NCBI GenBank assembly: GCA_017525025.1
Contig: JAFXUJ010000001.1
Span: 215,585 to 279,584, forward strand
Direction: 5' to 3'
Length of the DNA stretch: 64,000 bases
From: Elusimicrobiaceae bacterium
Lineage (GTDB): Bacteria > Elusimicrobiota > Elusimicrobia > Elusimicrobiales > Elusimicrobiaceae
This document shows positions 50,054 to 58,331 of the stretch, piece after piece (position 1 is the stretch's first letter; each line of letters begins with the position of its first letter). The notes below the pieces were generated by a model. It had not been told where the DNA came from and searched no databases. It saw nothing but the letters and a program-made list of their open reading frames with translations. A program made the position numbers and the translations under genes.

Positions 50054-50611
50054 ATGGGCATTATATCCGTACTGATTATATTTGTGTGCATTTGCGTGGA
50101 CAACATGGTTAGTGCCAATATGTCTTCTATGAAAATGGAATCGGAAAACCGCAGTGTTTTCTCCATTAAAATGGCCTTATTTTTCGCCGGTTTTAACGGA
50201 CTTTTCTTCGGGCTTGGCTACTTGATTAGTATTCTATTTTTCCGCGATTGGGTTTACCTGGCGCATAATTGGGTAGCCTTTGCCTTCTTGTTGTTGTTGG
50301 GTATTAAATTTATGTTGGAATCTATTGAAAAGTCTCCCAGTTTTAGCAATGTAGATGCCAAAGATACGGGCAAATTGGTTAAGGTGTCTGCGCTGATCGG
50401 CTTAAATTCTTTCCTCGTAGGGTACGCCGTGGAAACGATGGATACTTCTTGCTTGCCGCAGCTGGTATTTTTATTGCTCATTACCTTTGGAATGACGCTG
50501 TTTGGGTTTCACTTGGGCAGTCCCACTTCCAAAACGATTGCCAGTAAAAAAGTGGAAATGTTGGCCGGGTTGATATTGATTGTGATGGCCATCCGGTTGA
50601 TTTTGGTGTAA
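50054..50611 (+). CDS. Second MntP-like membrane protein (diverged paralogue)
   Basis: 185 residues, again about six helices. The first motif keeps Asp (CICVDNMVSANMSS), but the second reads IGLNSFLVGYAVE, with Asn replacing the conserved Asp of the repeat. It starts 30 bases after the first MntP gene with AGAGAGGTTACT upstream. The pair may form a heterodimer, or this copy may have changed substrate. Both are inferences. Confidence 0.75.
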   Translation: MGIISVLIIFVCICVDNMVSANMSSMKMESENRSVFSIKMALFFAGFNGLFFGLGYLISILFFRDWVYLAHNWVAFAFLLLLGIKFMLESIEKSPSFSNVDAKDTGKLVKVSALIGLNSFLVGYAVETMDTSCLPQLVFLLLITFGMTLFGFHLGSPTSKTIASKKVEMLAGLILIVMAIRLILV

Positions 50612-50704
50612 AGTTTTAGTCTCTTTAAAAAGTTGAAACGGTACGGATATTTTGTTCGTGCCGTTTTTGTTTGAGGCTTGTTTGGAGGAAAATCGGGGTA
50701 CCGC

Positions 50705-50733
50705 TTGAGTTATTTTTTTTTTTTTGATAAACT
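50705..50733 (+). promoter_or_regulatory. Pilin promoter with a 13-T spacer tract
   Basis: TTGAGT (50705-50710), spacer TA + 13 T + GA (17 bp), TAAACT (50728-50733). Same organisation as 20337-20367 but with optimal spacing. Confidence 0.65.
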
Positions 50734-50765
50734 AGCTTTATCAATTTTCTCGTATAGGAGTACGT

Positions 50766-51293
50766 ATGAAAAATAAAATCAGCTGGATGCAAGGTTTTAC
50801 CCTCATAGAACTACTTGTAGTGGTATTAATTATTGGTATCCTTGCCAGCATAGCCTTGCCGCAGTACAGAATAGCAGTAGCGAAAGCTCGGGCCGCTACT
50901 CTGTTGCCGCTGATACGGACGTTTGCTAACGCGGAAGAGCTGTTTTTTATGGCTAATGGTAGCTATACATATGCCTATGATGACTTAGGTGTTGCCGTCC
51001 CATCTACCAAAACTGCGCCTTGTCGTAGTAGGCCTGCACAAACCTGTTATGACGTAAACGGGTGGAGTTTTGAATTGTTTCGTGCTAATCCTGGCGGGGA
51101 ACCGATTTCTGTTGAGGCCTATGATGAGAGAAGTAACGTTGTATTGGTTTCTTATTTTGAGCCTTCCAGGCGTGCATCCTATGGGAGACTAACGTGCGTT
51201 GCCAGGCAAGGGCAAGAATTTGGGCGCAAACTATGTCAAGCTTTGGGAGGCAAATTAAGTAATACGGCCAACTATTATATTATTGACAAATAA
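50766..51293 (+). CDS. Type IV pilin-like protein
   Basis: 175 residues. Leader MKNKISWMQG, then [33 protein letters not shown]. The mature part has two Cys pairs (TAPCRSR/QTCYD and LTCVAR/KLCQAL). The 32 bases from 50751 to 50782 (ribosome-binding site plus the first leader codons) are identical to those of the pilin gene at 20400. The remaining globular domain is unrelated. Single-gene unit with its own terminator. Confidence 0.9.
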   Translation: MKNKISWMQGFTLIELLVVVLIIGILASIALPQYRIAVAKARAATLLPLIRTFANAEELFFMANGSYTYAYDDLGVAVPSTKTAPCRSRPAQTCYDVNGWSFELFRANPGGEPISVEAYDERSNVVLVSYFEPSRRASYGRLTCVARQGQEFGRKLCQALGGKLSNTANYYIIDK

Positions 51294-51310
51294 TGTGAAT
51301 GGGGGAAAAT

Positions 51311-51337
51311 AAAAGCCGCCCGAAAGGGCGGCTTTTT
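51311..51337. terminator. Bidirectional terminator
   Basis: AAAAGCCGCCC/GGGCGGCTTTT with a GAAA loop, between the pilin gene and the convergent Ala/Lys-rich protein gene. Confidence 0.93.
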
Positions 51338-51356
51338 AAATGGAAAAATCTGCTAC

Positions 51357-51941
51357 TTATTTAGCTACATTTTTCCAAGCTTCTTTTTCGGCTTTCCAAG
51401 CTTTTTCGGCGTTTTTGGCATTCTTTTTGGCTTGTTCTTTTTTAGCTTCGGCCGCTTTCTTTTGAGCATTGGCTTTGGCTTGCGCGTCCGTTTTGGCTTG
51501 TTTGGCTTTTAGTTTAGCTTCTTCTTTTTGAGCTTTAGCATTGGCTTTGGCTTGTTTGGCTTTAGCTTTGGCATCGGCTTTGGCTTGTTCGGCTTTAGCT
51601 TTAGCAGCTTCTTTGCGAGCTTTTACGTCCGCTTTAGCTTGGGCCGCTTTGGCTTGAGCTTCTTCTCTTTTGGCTTGCGCTTGGGCTTTAGCTTGCGCTT
51701 TGGTATCTTCTACCAAGGTGCTTTTTTGAGCTTGGTTATTTTTCAAAGCTTTAGCTTGCGCTTTGGCATTTTGTTTTTTGGTTTCAATATTTTTTCTCCA
51801 AGAGCTAATCTTGGACAACGTGCAGTTGTTGATGCAGGTTACATCGTTGGTGGCGCAGCCGCAATCATCGGCAGCTTGAGCCACGACCGGCAAAGTAACC
51901 GCTAAACCGAGCACGAAAATAAATGCAGTAATTTTTTTCAT
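51357..51941 (-). CDS. Secreted Ala/Lys-rich coiled-coil protein
   Basis: 194 residues from the ATG at 51941 (AAGGAGAAA upstream). Signal peptide (about 1-23, ending VAQAA), a short Cys-rich head (DDCGCATNDVTCINNCT), then about 130 residues of imperfect repeats of the type AKA-QAK-EEAKAKA-QAKAD, very rich in Ala, Lys and Gln and predicted as one long helix. It resembles TolA-type periplasmic stalks or histone-H1-like tails in composition only. The repetitive gene is prone to length change. No function assigned. Confidence 0.75.
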   Translation of the reverse strand: MKKITAFIFVLGLAVTLPVVAQAADDCGCATNDVTCINNCTLSKISSWRKNIETKKQNAKAQAKALKNNQAQKSTLVEDTKAQAKAQAQAKREEAQAKAAQAKADVKARKEAAKAKAEQAKADAKAKAKQAKANAKAQKEEAKLKAKQAKTDAQAKANAQKKAAEAKKEQAKKNAKNAEKAWKAEKEAWKNVAK

Positions 51942-52071
51942 GTGTCTAGTTTCTCCTTTGTTTTGCAAATAACTTACCTTTTTATTTTACCACATTTTGC
52001 CGGTTGTCTAATGCAAAAGTAAAAATGCAAGGTTATCCCCTTGGGACGAAGATTTATAGTAAAATAGATAT

Positions 52072-53139
52072 ATGGAACCGATTATTATTGCACAAACAGC
52101 TTGGTGGCAAAATATCCTGCTGGGGATATTGGTAATTGGTTTGCTTGTTTGTCCGCTAACGATTAGATGGGTGGAAAGCCGCTTGGAGCTTTTTTTATTA
52201 GCCGTTGGGGTGGCTGCGGTAACGGTCAGCGGGGAATGGAGCTCTTCGCTTTTGCACCATGCGCTGCAAGCCCCCGTAAATGTGGCCTTTATTGTGTTGG
52301 TGGTCAGCGTGATTTTTAATAATTATTCCCGCTATATTTTCCGTATTTTATTTGGGCTGTTTCGCAAATTGGAGCCGCGGTACAGTTTTGCTGCTTTGGT
52401 ATTTTTACTCGGGATGACATCCTCCGTTGTTAGCGTAACGGTATCTGCGTTGCTTTTGGCAGAAGTACTTAAAGTCGTTAAGTTGGAACACTCGGCTATG
52501 GTACGTATTACGGTATTTGCTTGTTATGCGATTGCGTTGGGGGCGATCCTAACACCGATGGCAGAACCTATGGGCTTGGTAATTAAGAATGCGTTATCCG
52601 GGCCCCCACACCGGGCAGATTTTTTCTTTTTGCTGCGTCATTTTTGGGCCTGGATTATGCCGGCTGTTGTTTTGCTTAGCATAGCTGCCGGATACTGCGC
52701 CCGCCGGGCCGGGGCCGGTCTGCAAATGTATATCCGCGAAGATAAAGAAACGTATAGTTCCGTATTGCGCCGCACGTGGCATATTTATGTATTTGTGGGG
52801 GCGTTGTTTTTAATCAGTACGGGCCTGCGTCCTCTTGCCCAACAAATTGTTACCCAATTAGGCGGAAAAATTTTGTTTTTAGCCAATGCTCTTTCCGTAA
52901 TTATTGATAACGCTACTTTGGCTGCCATAGAAATCGTACCGACCATTTCCCAAACGGATTTGGTTTATATGGTGATAGGTTTGGTAGCTTTTGGCAGTAT
53001 GCTGGTACAAGGGAATTTGCCCAACATTGTAGCCGCCGAAAAATTAGACATTAAGAGCCGCGAGTGGGCCGGCGTTGCCGTGCCGACCGGATTTGTGCTG
53101 ATAAGCGTTTATTTTCTTCTTTTAACAATCCTCCTCTAA
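52072..53139 (+). CDS. DUF1646-type integral membrane transporter
   Basis: 355 residues with about ten membrane helices. The pattern (ESRLELFLLAVGVAAVT, LILTPMAEPMGLVI-like AILTPMAEPMG, NALSVIIDNATLAAIEI, LVQGNLPNIVAAEKL) fits the DUF1646 branch of the ion-transporter superfamily that includes NhaD and ArsB. It may be a cation/proton antiporter; the substrate is unknown. TAAAAT (52060-52065) lies just before the ATG and no ribosome-binding site is seen, suggesting leaderless expression. Confidence 0.75.
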   Translation: MEPIIIAQTAWWQNILLGILVIGLLVCPLTIRWVESRLELFLLAVGVAAVTVSGEWSSSLLHHALQAPVNVAFIVLVVSVIFNNYSRYIFRILFGLFRKLEPRYSFAALVFLLGMTSSVVSVTVSALLLAEVLKVVKLEHSAMVRITVFACYAIALGAILTPMAEPMGLVIKNALSGPPHRADFFFLLRHFWAWIMPAVVLLSIAAGYCARRAGAGLQMYIREDKETYSSVLRRTWHIYVFVGALFLISTGLRPLAQQIVTQLGGKILFLANALSVIIDNATLAAIEIVPTISQTDLVYMVIGLVAFGSMLVQGNLPNIVAAEKLDIKSREWAGVAVPTGFVLISVYFLLLTILL

Positions 53140-53156
53140 AGGCGCTTGGCGAACGC

Positions 53157-53186
53157 TTGACGGGTTTTTCACGTAAAAGATATAAT
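53157..53186 (+). promoter_or_regulatory. Promoter of the hydCBA operon
   Basis: TTGACG (53157-53162), 18-bp spacer, TATAAT (53181-53186). The leader is about 87 bases and contains a weak stem followed by T6 near 53210, which might act as an attenuator; I do not claim it. Confidence 0.8.
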
Positions 53187-53279
53187 TAAATAAGAGGCGG
53201 ATTCCCGTCTTTTTTCCAGCAAGAATCATTTTGCAACTTGTAGTTGGGCCGTACGTAGTACCATTTTATAGGAGAACTT

Positions 53280-53756
53280 ATGTCAGATAGATTCAAACCC
53301 GCAGCGCAAATCTTGAAAGAGTATAACCATGATAGCGCCAAGTTAATTCCCATCCTGCAAAAAGTACAGGATGCCTATCACTTCCTTCCCGAAGACGTGA
53401 TGCGTTACATCGCCAATGAATTGGGCATTTCGCCCGCCAAAGTGTTTGGCGTGGCGACTTTTTTTGCCCACTTTGCTATTACGCCCAAAGGCAAACATAT
53501 TGTGCGGGTTTGCAACGGCACCGCTTGCCATGTAAAAGGATCTGCTTCTATTATTCAAGCGGTCAAAGATAAACTCAAATTAAAAGAAGGACAAGACACT
53601 ACGGAAGATTTGCTTTTCACGTTGGAATGCGTATCTTGCTTGGGTGCGTGCGGGCTCGCCCCGGTGATGGTAGTGGACGACGTAGTTCACGGCCAAGTAA
53701 CCCCGGCCAAAGCGGTGGAATTATTAGATGAAGTTATCAAAGCGGAGGCCAAATAA
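53280..53756 (+). CDS. hydC: [FeFe] hydrogenase gamma subunit (NuoE-like [2Fe-2S] protein)
   Basis: 158 residues. Thioredoxin-like [2Fe-2S] protein with the four ligand cysteines in CNGTACH (about 80-86) and CVSCLGACG (about 120-128). The N-terminal helical part (PILQKVQDAYHFLPEDVMRYIA) is typical of NuoE/HndA. It forms the NAD(H)-linked module with HydB. TAGGAGAACTT precedes the ATG. Two bases separate it from hydB. Confidence 0.93.
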   Translation: MSDRFKPAAQILKEYNHDSAKLIPILQKVQDAYHFLPEDVMRYIANELGISPAKVFGVATFFAHFAITPKGKHIVRVCNGTACHVKGSASIIQAVKDKLKLKEGQDTTEDLLFTLECVSCLGACGLAPVMVVDDVVHGQVTPAKAVELLDEVIKAEAK

Positions 53757-53758
53757 GT

Positions 53759-55642
53759 ATGGCAACGAAGAATATTGAACAAATCGCCAAAGATTTTAAT
53801 GAAGCATATAAAAATATTAAAAACCGTATCGTAATTTGCGGCGGGACCGGTTGTATTGCGGGTGGTTCTATGGACGTATATAAAGCGTTCCAAGCCGAAA
53901 TGAAAAAACGCAATATTGCCTGCAGTGTGGAAGTTACCAAAGGTTGCCGTGAAAATTATTTAAGTATCAGCGGTTGCCGCGGTTTCTGCGCGCAAGGGCC
54001 GCTGGTGAGCGTGGGAGATATTTTCTACACCAAAGTAAAAGTAGCGGACGTCCCGGAAATTATTGAAAAAACCTTGCTCAAAGGTGAAGTCATTGACCGC
54101 CTTTTGTACCACAACCCGGCCAATAACCAAAAATCTAAAACAGTGGCCGATATCCCGTTTTATGCCAAGCAAAAACGTATTTTGTTAGCCGATTGCGGCC
54201 GCATTAACCCGGAAGATATTAACGAATATATTGCTCACGGCGGTTATGCCCAAGCCAAACGGATCTATTTGGAAATGACGCCCGAACAAGTCTGCAAAGA
54301 AATGATTAAATCCGGTCTTCGCGGACGCGGCGGCGGGGGCTTCCCTACCGGTAAGAAATGGGAATTTGCCCGCATTGAACCCGAAGGTAAAAAATACGTT
54401 ATCTGCAACGCCGATGAGGGCGATCCGGGTGCTTTTATGGATCGTTCCGTTATGGAAGGTAACCCCAACGCTGTATTGGAAGGGATGATGATTGCCGCAC
54501 ATGCTATCGGGGCAGATGAAGGTTATATCTATGTACGTATGGAATACCCGCTTGCTATTAAACGCATTCGCAAAGCCATTGAAGAGGCGGAAGAACTGGG
54601 TATTTTGGGCGAAAATATTTTCGGTTCCGGCAAAAACTTCAAAATTAACGTGATGGAAGGTGCCGGAGCGTTTGTATGCGGGGAAGAAACTGCTTTGATC
54701 GCTTCCGTGGAAGGTAAACGCGGTATGCCGAAGGTAAAACCGCCGTTCCCGGCGCATAGCGGACTTTTCGGTAAACCCACCGTTATCAACAACGTGGAAA
54801 CATTGGCCACGGTAGCCAAAGTATTTGAAATGGGTGCTGAAGAATTTGCCAAAATCGGTACACCTACCAGCCCCGGTACTAAGACGTTTGCCGTAACGGG
54901 GCATATCGCTAATACGGGCCTTGTGGAAGTGCCGATGGGTACTACCTTGCGCCAAGTTATTAACGAAGTGGCCGGCGGAACTACCAATAGCGACGGCACC
55001 GTTAACCCCGATGCTTTTAAAGCCGCGCAAATCGGCGGACCTTCGGGCGGATGCTTAACCAAAGAACATTTTGATGTGCCGCTTGATTTTGATTCCTTGA
55101 AATCAGCCGGTGCGATGATTGGTTCCGGCGGATTAGTAGTTATGAACCAAAAAACGTGTATGGTCAACGTGGCACGTTTTTTCTTGGAATTTACCAAACG
55201 TGAATCGTGCGGAAAATGCGTGCCGTGCCGGGAAGGAACCGATCAAATGTTGTCCTTGCTGACGGATATTTGCGAAGGCCGCGGAACCATGAAGACGTTG
55301 GAAACGCTGGAAGATTTAGCTAAAGCCGTGCAGAAATCTTCTTTGTGCGCACTTGGAAAAACGGCCCCGAACCCGGTGTTATCCACGCTTAAATATTTTA
55401 AAGATGAATATTTGGCCCACGTAGTAGAGAAACGCTGTCCGGCCGGTGTATGCAAAGCGCTTGCCAAGTACGAAATTGACCCCGCTAAATGCAAGGGTTG
55501 CGGTATGTGTAAACGTGCTTGCCCGGTACAAGCTATTACGGGAGCCGTCGGTAAACCGCACGTAATTGACCCCAAGAAATGCGTTAAATGCGGCAGCTGC
55601 AAATCTACTTGTAAATTCGGCGCGGTGAAAATCGGCGCATAA
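53759..55642 (+). CDS. hydB: [FeFe] hydrogenase beta subunit (NuoF-like, NAD/FMN)
   Basis: 627 residues. An N-terminal thioredoxin-like [2Fe-2S] domain (about 20-115) is followed by the NuoF core: GRGGGGFPTGKKWEF (NAD/FMN loop, about 181-195), NADEGDPGAFMDR, GAGAYI-type EGAGAFVCGEETALI, and the 4Fe-4S motif ESCGKCVPCREGT (about 482-494). A C-terminal extension has two 4Fe-4S ferredoxin sites (CKGCGMCKRACP, CVKCGSCKSTC). This is the arrangement of the HydB subunit of electron-bifurcating hydrogenases of the Thermotoga type. It exchanges electrons between NADH and ferredoxin through HydA. Confidence 0.95.
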   Translation: MATKNIEQIAKDFNEAYKNIKNRIVICGGTGCIAGGSMDVYKAFQAEMKKRNIACSVEVTKGCRENYLSISGCRGFCAQGPLVSVGDIFYTKVKVADVPEIIEKTLLKGEVIDRLLYHNPANNQKSKTVADIPFYAKQKRILLADCGRINPEDINEYIAHGGYAQAKRIYLEMTPEQVCKEMIKSGLRGRGGGGFPTGKKWEFARIEPEGKKYVICNADEGDPGAFMDRSVMEGNPNAVLEGMMIAAHAIGADEGYIYVRMEYPLAIKRIRKAIEEAEELGILGENIFGSGKNFKINVMEGAGAFVCGEETALIASVEGKRGMPKVKPPFPAHSGLFGKPTVINNVETLATVAKVFEMGAEEFAKIGTPTSPGTKTFAVTGHIANTGLVEVPMGTTLRQVINEVAGGTTNSDGTVNPDAFKAAQIGGPSGGCLTKEHFDVPLDFDSLKSAGAMIGSGGLVVMNQKTCMVNVARFFLEFTKRESCGKCVPCREGTDQMLSLLTDICEGRGTMKTLETLEDLAKAVQKSSLCALGKTAPNPVLSTLKYFKDEYLAHVVEKRCPAGVCKALAKYEIDPAKCKGCGMCKRACPVQAITGAVGKPHVIDPKKCVKCGSCKSTCKFGAVKIGA

Positions 55643-55653
55643 GGGATGAGACT

Positions 55654-57390
55654 ATGGAAAAAGAAAACTTTGTTTTAATTGAAGGTAAAAAAGTAGCAAT
55701 TGAAGGCGAGCGGAACCTGTTGGAACTCATCCGCAAGGCCGGTTTTAACATAACCACGTTCTGTTACCAACCGGAACTGGAAATTTACGGAGCTTGCCGG
55801 TTGTGCTTGGTAGAAGTGGAAGGCATGGGGGTAGTTGCTTCATGCTGTGTGGCCCCTCGGGCAGGGATGAACGTGCGTATCAATACGGATGAAATCCGCC
55901 GCTTACGCCGTGTTAATTTGGAATTGTTGTTAGCTTCCGGCAATCACAACTGCACGCTCTGCTCCAAATCGGGCCGCTGCAAACTTCAAAGTTTAGCCCA
56001 AGAAATGGGTATTACGGAAATCCGCTTCAAAGCCAAACAAAAAGAAACCCACCGGGATACGACTTCTGCCGCGTTGGTGCGCGATAACAGTAAATGTATC
56101 TTGTGCGGTAATTGTGTGCGTATTTGTAACGAAATCCAAGGTATCGGCGCCATTGATTTTGCCTTCCGCGGATATCGGGCCCAAATCGCGACGGCTTTTA
56201 ATAAAGACATGGGCTTAAGCCAAGAATGTGTTTCTTGCGGCCAATGTGCCCGCGTTTGCCCGACGGGCGCTTTGACGCCCAATTCGCAGGAAATTGAGGA
56301 CGTATTCAAAGCAATCAACCACCCCACCAAAAAAGTGGCCGTCCATATTGCTCCGGCGGTGCGTGTCGGTTTGGGCGAAATCTTCGGCTTACCGCAAGGC
56401 AAAAGCATTGACGGAAAAATCGCCGCGGCTTTACGCTTGTTAGGGTTTGATTACGTGTACGATACGGCCTTCGCCGCTGACTTAACAATCGTGGAAGAAG
56501 CTACCGAATTTTTGCAGCGCTTCACGCAAGGTAAGAATTTGCCGCAGCTGACCAGCTGCTGCCCGGCGTGGGTAAATTATGTAGAAAAATTTACACCGGA
56601 ATTTATCCCCAATTTGTCCACGGCCCGTTCGCCGATGCAAATGATGGGCCCGGTTATCAAAGCCGATTTCGTGGAAAAAGGCGGCAAACGCGAAGATCTC
56701 GTGGTCGTAGCGATTATGCCGTGCTCGGCCAAAAAAGGCGAAGTCAAACGCGAAGAATTTTATGTAGATGGCAACCCGGATACGGACCATGTGGTAACGA
56801 CCGTTGGGTTGGCTCGCATGATTAAAGAAGCGGGTATTGATTTCGCCAACCTCAAAGACGAAGAGTTTGACCATCCGTTCGGTACCAAAACCGGTGCCGG
56901 GGTAATTTTTGGAGCTTCCGGCGGTGTAATGGAAGCAGCCCTGCGCTTTGCCGTGGCGGAATTGGACCCCAAAGGTAAGGGAAAACTTGATTTAAGCGCC
57001 TTGCGTGCTAACAGTACTGTAAAGGAAGCCGAGCTCAAAGTGGCCGGTAAAACCGTTCGCGTAGCCGTTGTAAGCGGTTTAAGAAACGCGCGCAAATTAT
57101 TAGACGACATTAAAGCCGGTAAAAATAAATACGACTTTATTGAAGTCATGTCCTGCCAAGGCGGTTGTGTGGCGGGAGCCGGTCAGCCGCAATTTGAAGG
57201 CTGGCAAGCCCGCAAGAACCGTGCGAAAGGATTGTACGACGATGACGCAAAGTTGGATTATAAGTCTCAAGACAATAAAGATGTGATGGCGTTGTATGGC
57301 ACTATCTTTGATAAGATCGGCGGACACAAAGCGCATGAGCTCTTACATACGCACTACTTTGACCGCAAAGACCGCACCGGACAAAAGTAA
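55654..57390 (+). CDS. hydA: [FeFe] hydrogenase alpha (catalytic) subunit, bifurcating type
   Basis: 578 residues. N-terminal [2Fe-2S] ferredoxin domain (CRLCLVEVEG), the His-ligated cluster motif HNCTLCSKSGRCKLQ (about 93-107), two 4Fe-4S sites (CILCGNCVRICN; CVSCGQCARVCP), then the H-cluster domain with TSCCPAWV (about 297), IMPCSAKKGEV (about 351) and VMSCQGGCVAGAG (about 490). All H-cluster ligand cysteines are present. The hydC-hydB-hydA order and domain content indicate an NAD/ferredoxin-dependent bifurcating hydrogenase, reoxidising reducing equivalents as hydrogen. Confidence 0.96.
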   Translation: MEKENFVLIEGKKVAIEGERNLLELIRKAGFNITTFCYQPELEIYGACRLCLVEVEGMGVVASCCVAPRAGMNVRINTDEIRRLRRVNLELLLASGNHNCTLCSKSGRCKLQSLAQEMGITEIRFKAKQKETHRDTTSAALVRDNSKCILCGNCVRICNEIQGIGAIDFAFRGYRAQIATAFNKDMGLSQECVSCGQCARVCPTGALTPNSQEIEDVFKAINHPTKKVAVHIAPAVRVGLGEIFGLPQGKSIDGKIAAALRLLGFDYVYDTAFAADLTIVEEATEFLQRFTQGKNLPQLTSCCPAWVNYVEKFTPEFIPNLSTARSPMQMMGPVIKADFVEKGGKREDLVVVAIMPCSAKKGEVKREEFYVDGNPDTDHVVTTVGLARMIKEAGIDFANLKDEEFDHPFGTKTGAGVIFGASGGVMEAALRFAVAELDPKGKGKLDLSALRANSTVKEAELKVAGKTVRVAVVSGLRNARKLLDDIKAGKNKYDFIEVMSCQGGCVAGAGQPQFEGWQARKNRAKGLYDDDAKLDYKSQDNKDVMALYGTIFDKIGGHKAHELLHTHYFDRKDRTGQK

Positions 57391-57408
57391 AAGTAGTCTT
57401 TACAAATA

Positions 57409-57447
57409 AATAAACGGCCTAAACAATTTCTGTTTGGGCCGTTTATT
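57409..57447 (+). terminator. Terminator of the hydCBA operon
   Basis: AATAAACGGCC and AAACA pair with TGTTT and GGCCGTTTATT around an ATTTC loop. Confidence 0.85.
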
Positions 57448-57543
57448 ATGCAATATCTACGGGCAGTTTTGGGTTCTATTTATAGTTGCTTACTTGTAAG
57501 GAAATTTGTTATCGTGTAAAAAGATATTTAAAAGGAGATATAT

Positions 57544-58326
57544 ATGAAGAAAATCATTTTTTTATTTGTTTTGTGTGTTTTTTTACCTGTTTGCACGTAT
57601 GCCCAGCTTAATAAATCATCTTTTGTGGCGCCGGCAGATTCGGAAGCGGAGTCGGAAGCGGCTATCCCGGTGTATTTGTTTGTGTCCAATTCTTGCCCGT
57701 GGTGTCGCAAACTGAAACAAGAAGGGTTTCCAACTAAATTTAAACAAAAATACGGTTCGGAAGTTGTTTTTAAGGAGTATGAAGTCCATAGCGCAGAAGG
57801 GCTGCAACAATTTCGTGCCATGGCCAAAAAGCACCATCTCTCGGGTGGAGTTCCTGTATTAATTATCGGGAACACGGTACTGCCGGGCTACTCTGCCAAT
57901 ATGCTTGCACGTGCCGATGAGGCCATGAAAAAAGAGCGCGGTAATAAAAAGTATAAGGTAGTCAAAAAGAAACCCGTTAAAAAAGAGGAAGAAAAGTTGC
58001 CGGAAGTGATCGGTATTTCTATGGATGATGAAACGCTCAAAGGCGTTGCCCCGGAGAAAGATTTGCAACAAATGCAGGCCTACTTGGAACAAATGCAGGA
58101 CGACAACGGGGAAATGCTGACCTCTCTTAGTAATCTGATAAGTGCCAAGGCACTTAATAAGGCAATGTCCGTTACCAATACGTACGAGCAAAAGATGAAA
58201 GATTTAGCTGCTAAAAGCAAGTCTTTTGCTTCTTTTAAAAAAGAAGCGGCTAAATTGGAAGCCGAACAACAAAAGCAAATAGATCAATTGGTTCGTGCCG
58301 GTATCAATAATCCGGCGCGTAAATAG
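57544..58326 (+). CDS. Secreted thioredoxin-fold protein with CPWC motif
   Basis: 260 residues. Signal peptide (about 1-21), then a thioredoxin/glutaredoxin-like domain with active-site SNSCPWCRKLKQ (about 46-57) and the cis-proline loop GGVPVLIIGN (about 100-109). A Lys-rich linker (KKKPVKKEEEK) leads to a helical C-terminal domain of about 110 residues ending in coiled coil. Likely a periplasmic thiol-disulfide oxidoreductase, plausibly serving the Cys-rich pilins and lipoproteins; that link is inference. AAAGGAGATATAT precedes the ATG. Confidence 0.82.
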   Translation: MKKIIFLFVLCVFLPVCTYAQLNKSSFVAPADSEAESEAAIPVYLFVSNSCPWCRKLKQEGFPTKFKQKYGSEVVFKEYEVHSAEGLQQFRAMAKKHHLSGGVPVLIIGNTVLPGYSANMLARADEAMKKERGNKKYKVVKKKPVKKEEEKLPEVIGISMDDETLKGVAPEKDLQQMQAYLEQMQDDNGEMLTSLSNLISAKALNKAMSVTNTYEQKMKDLAAKSKSFASFKKEAAKLEAEQQKQIDQLVRAGINNPARK

Positions 58327-58331
58327 AAAAT

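Noticed and set aside
51357..51941. Repeat array resembling a CRISPR or tandem DNA repeat
   Set aside because: The periodicity comes from Ala/Lys/Gln codons of a coiled-coil protein; there are no spacer-repeat units. No CRISPR array or cas gene is seen anywhere in the window.
53187..53220. Attenuator in the hydCBA leader (short stem followed by T6)
   Set aside because: The stem is only about five pairs with a G-U pair; too weak to claim.
54185..55030. 281-codon minus-strand frame
   Set aside because: It is fully antisense to hydB, which carries all NuoF motifs; translation is His/Phe-rich and unlike a protein.
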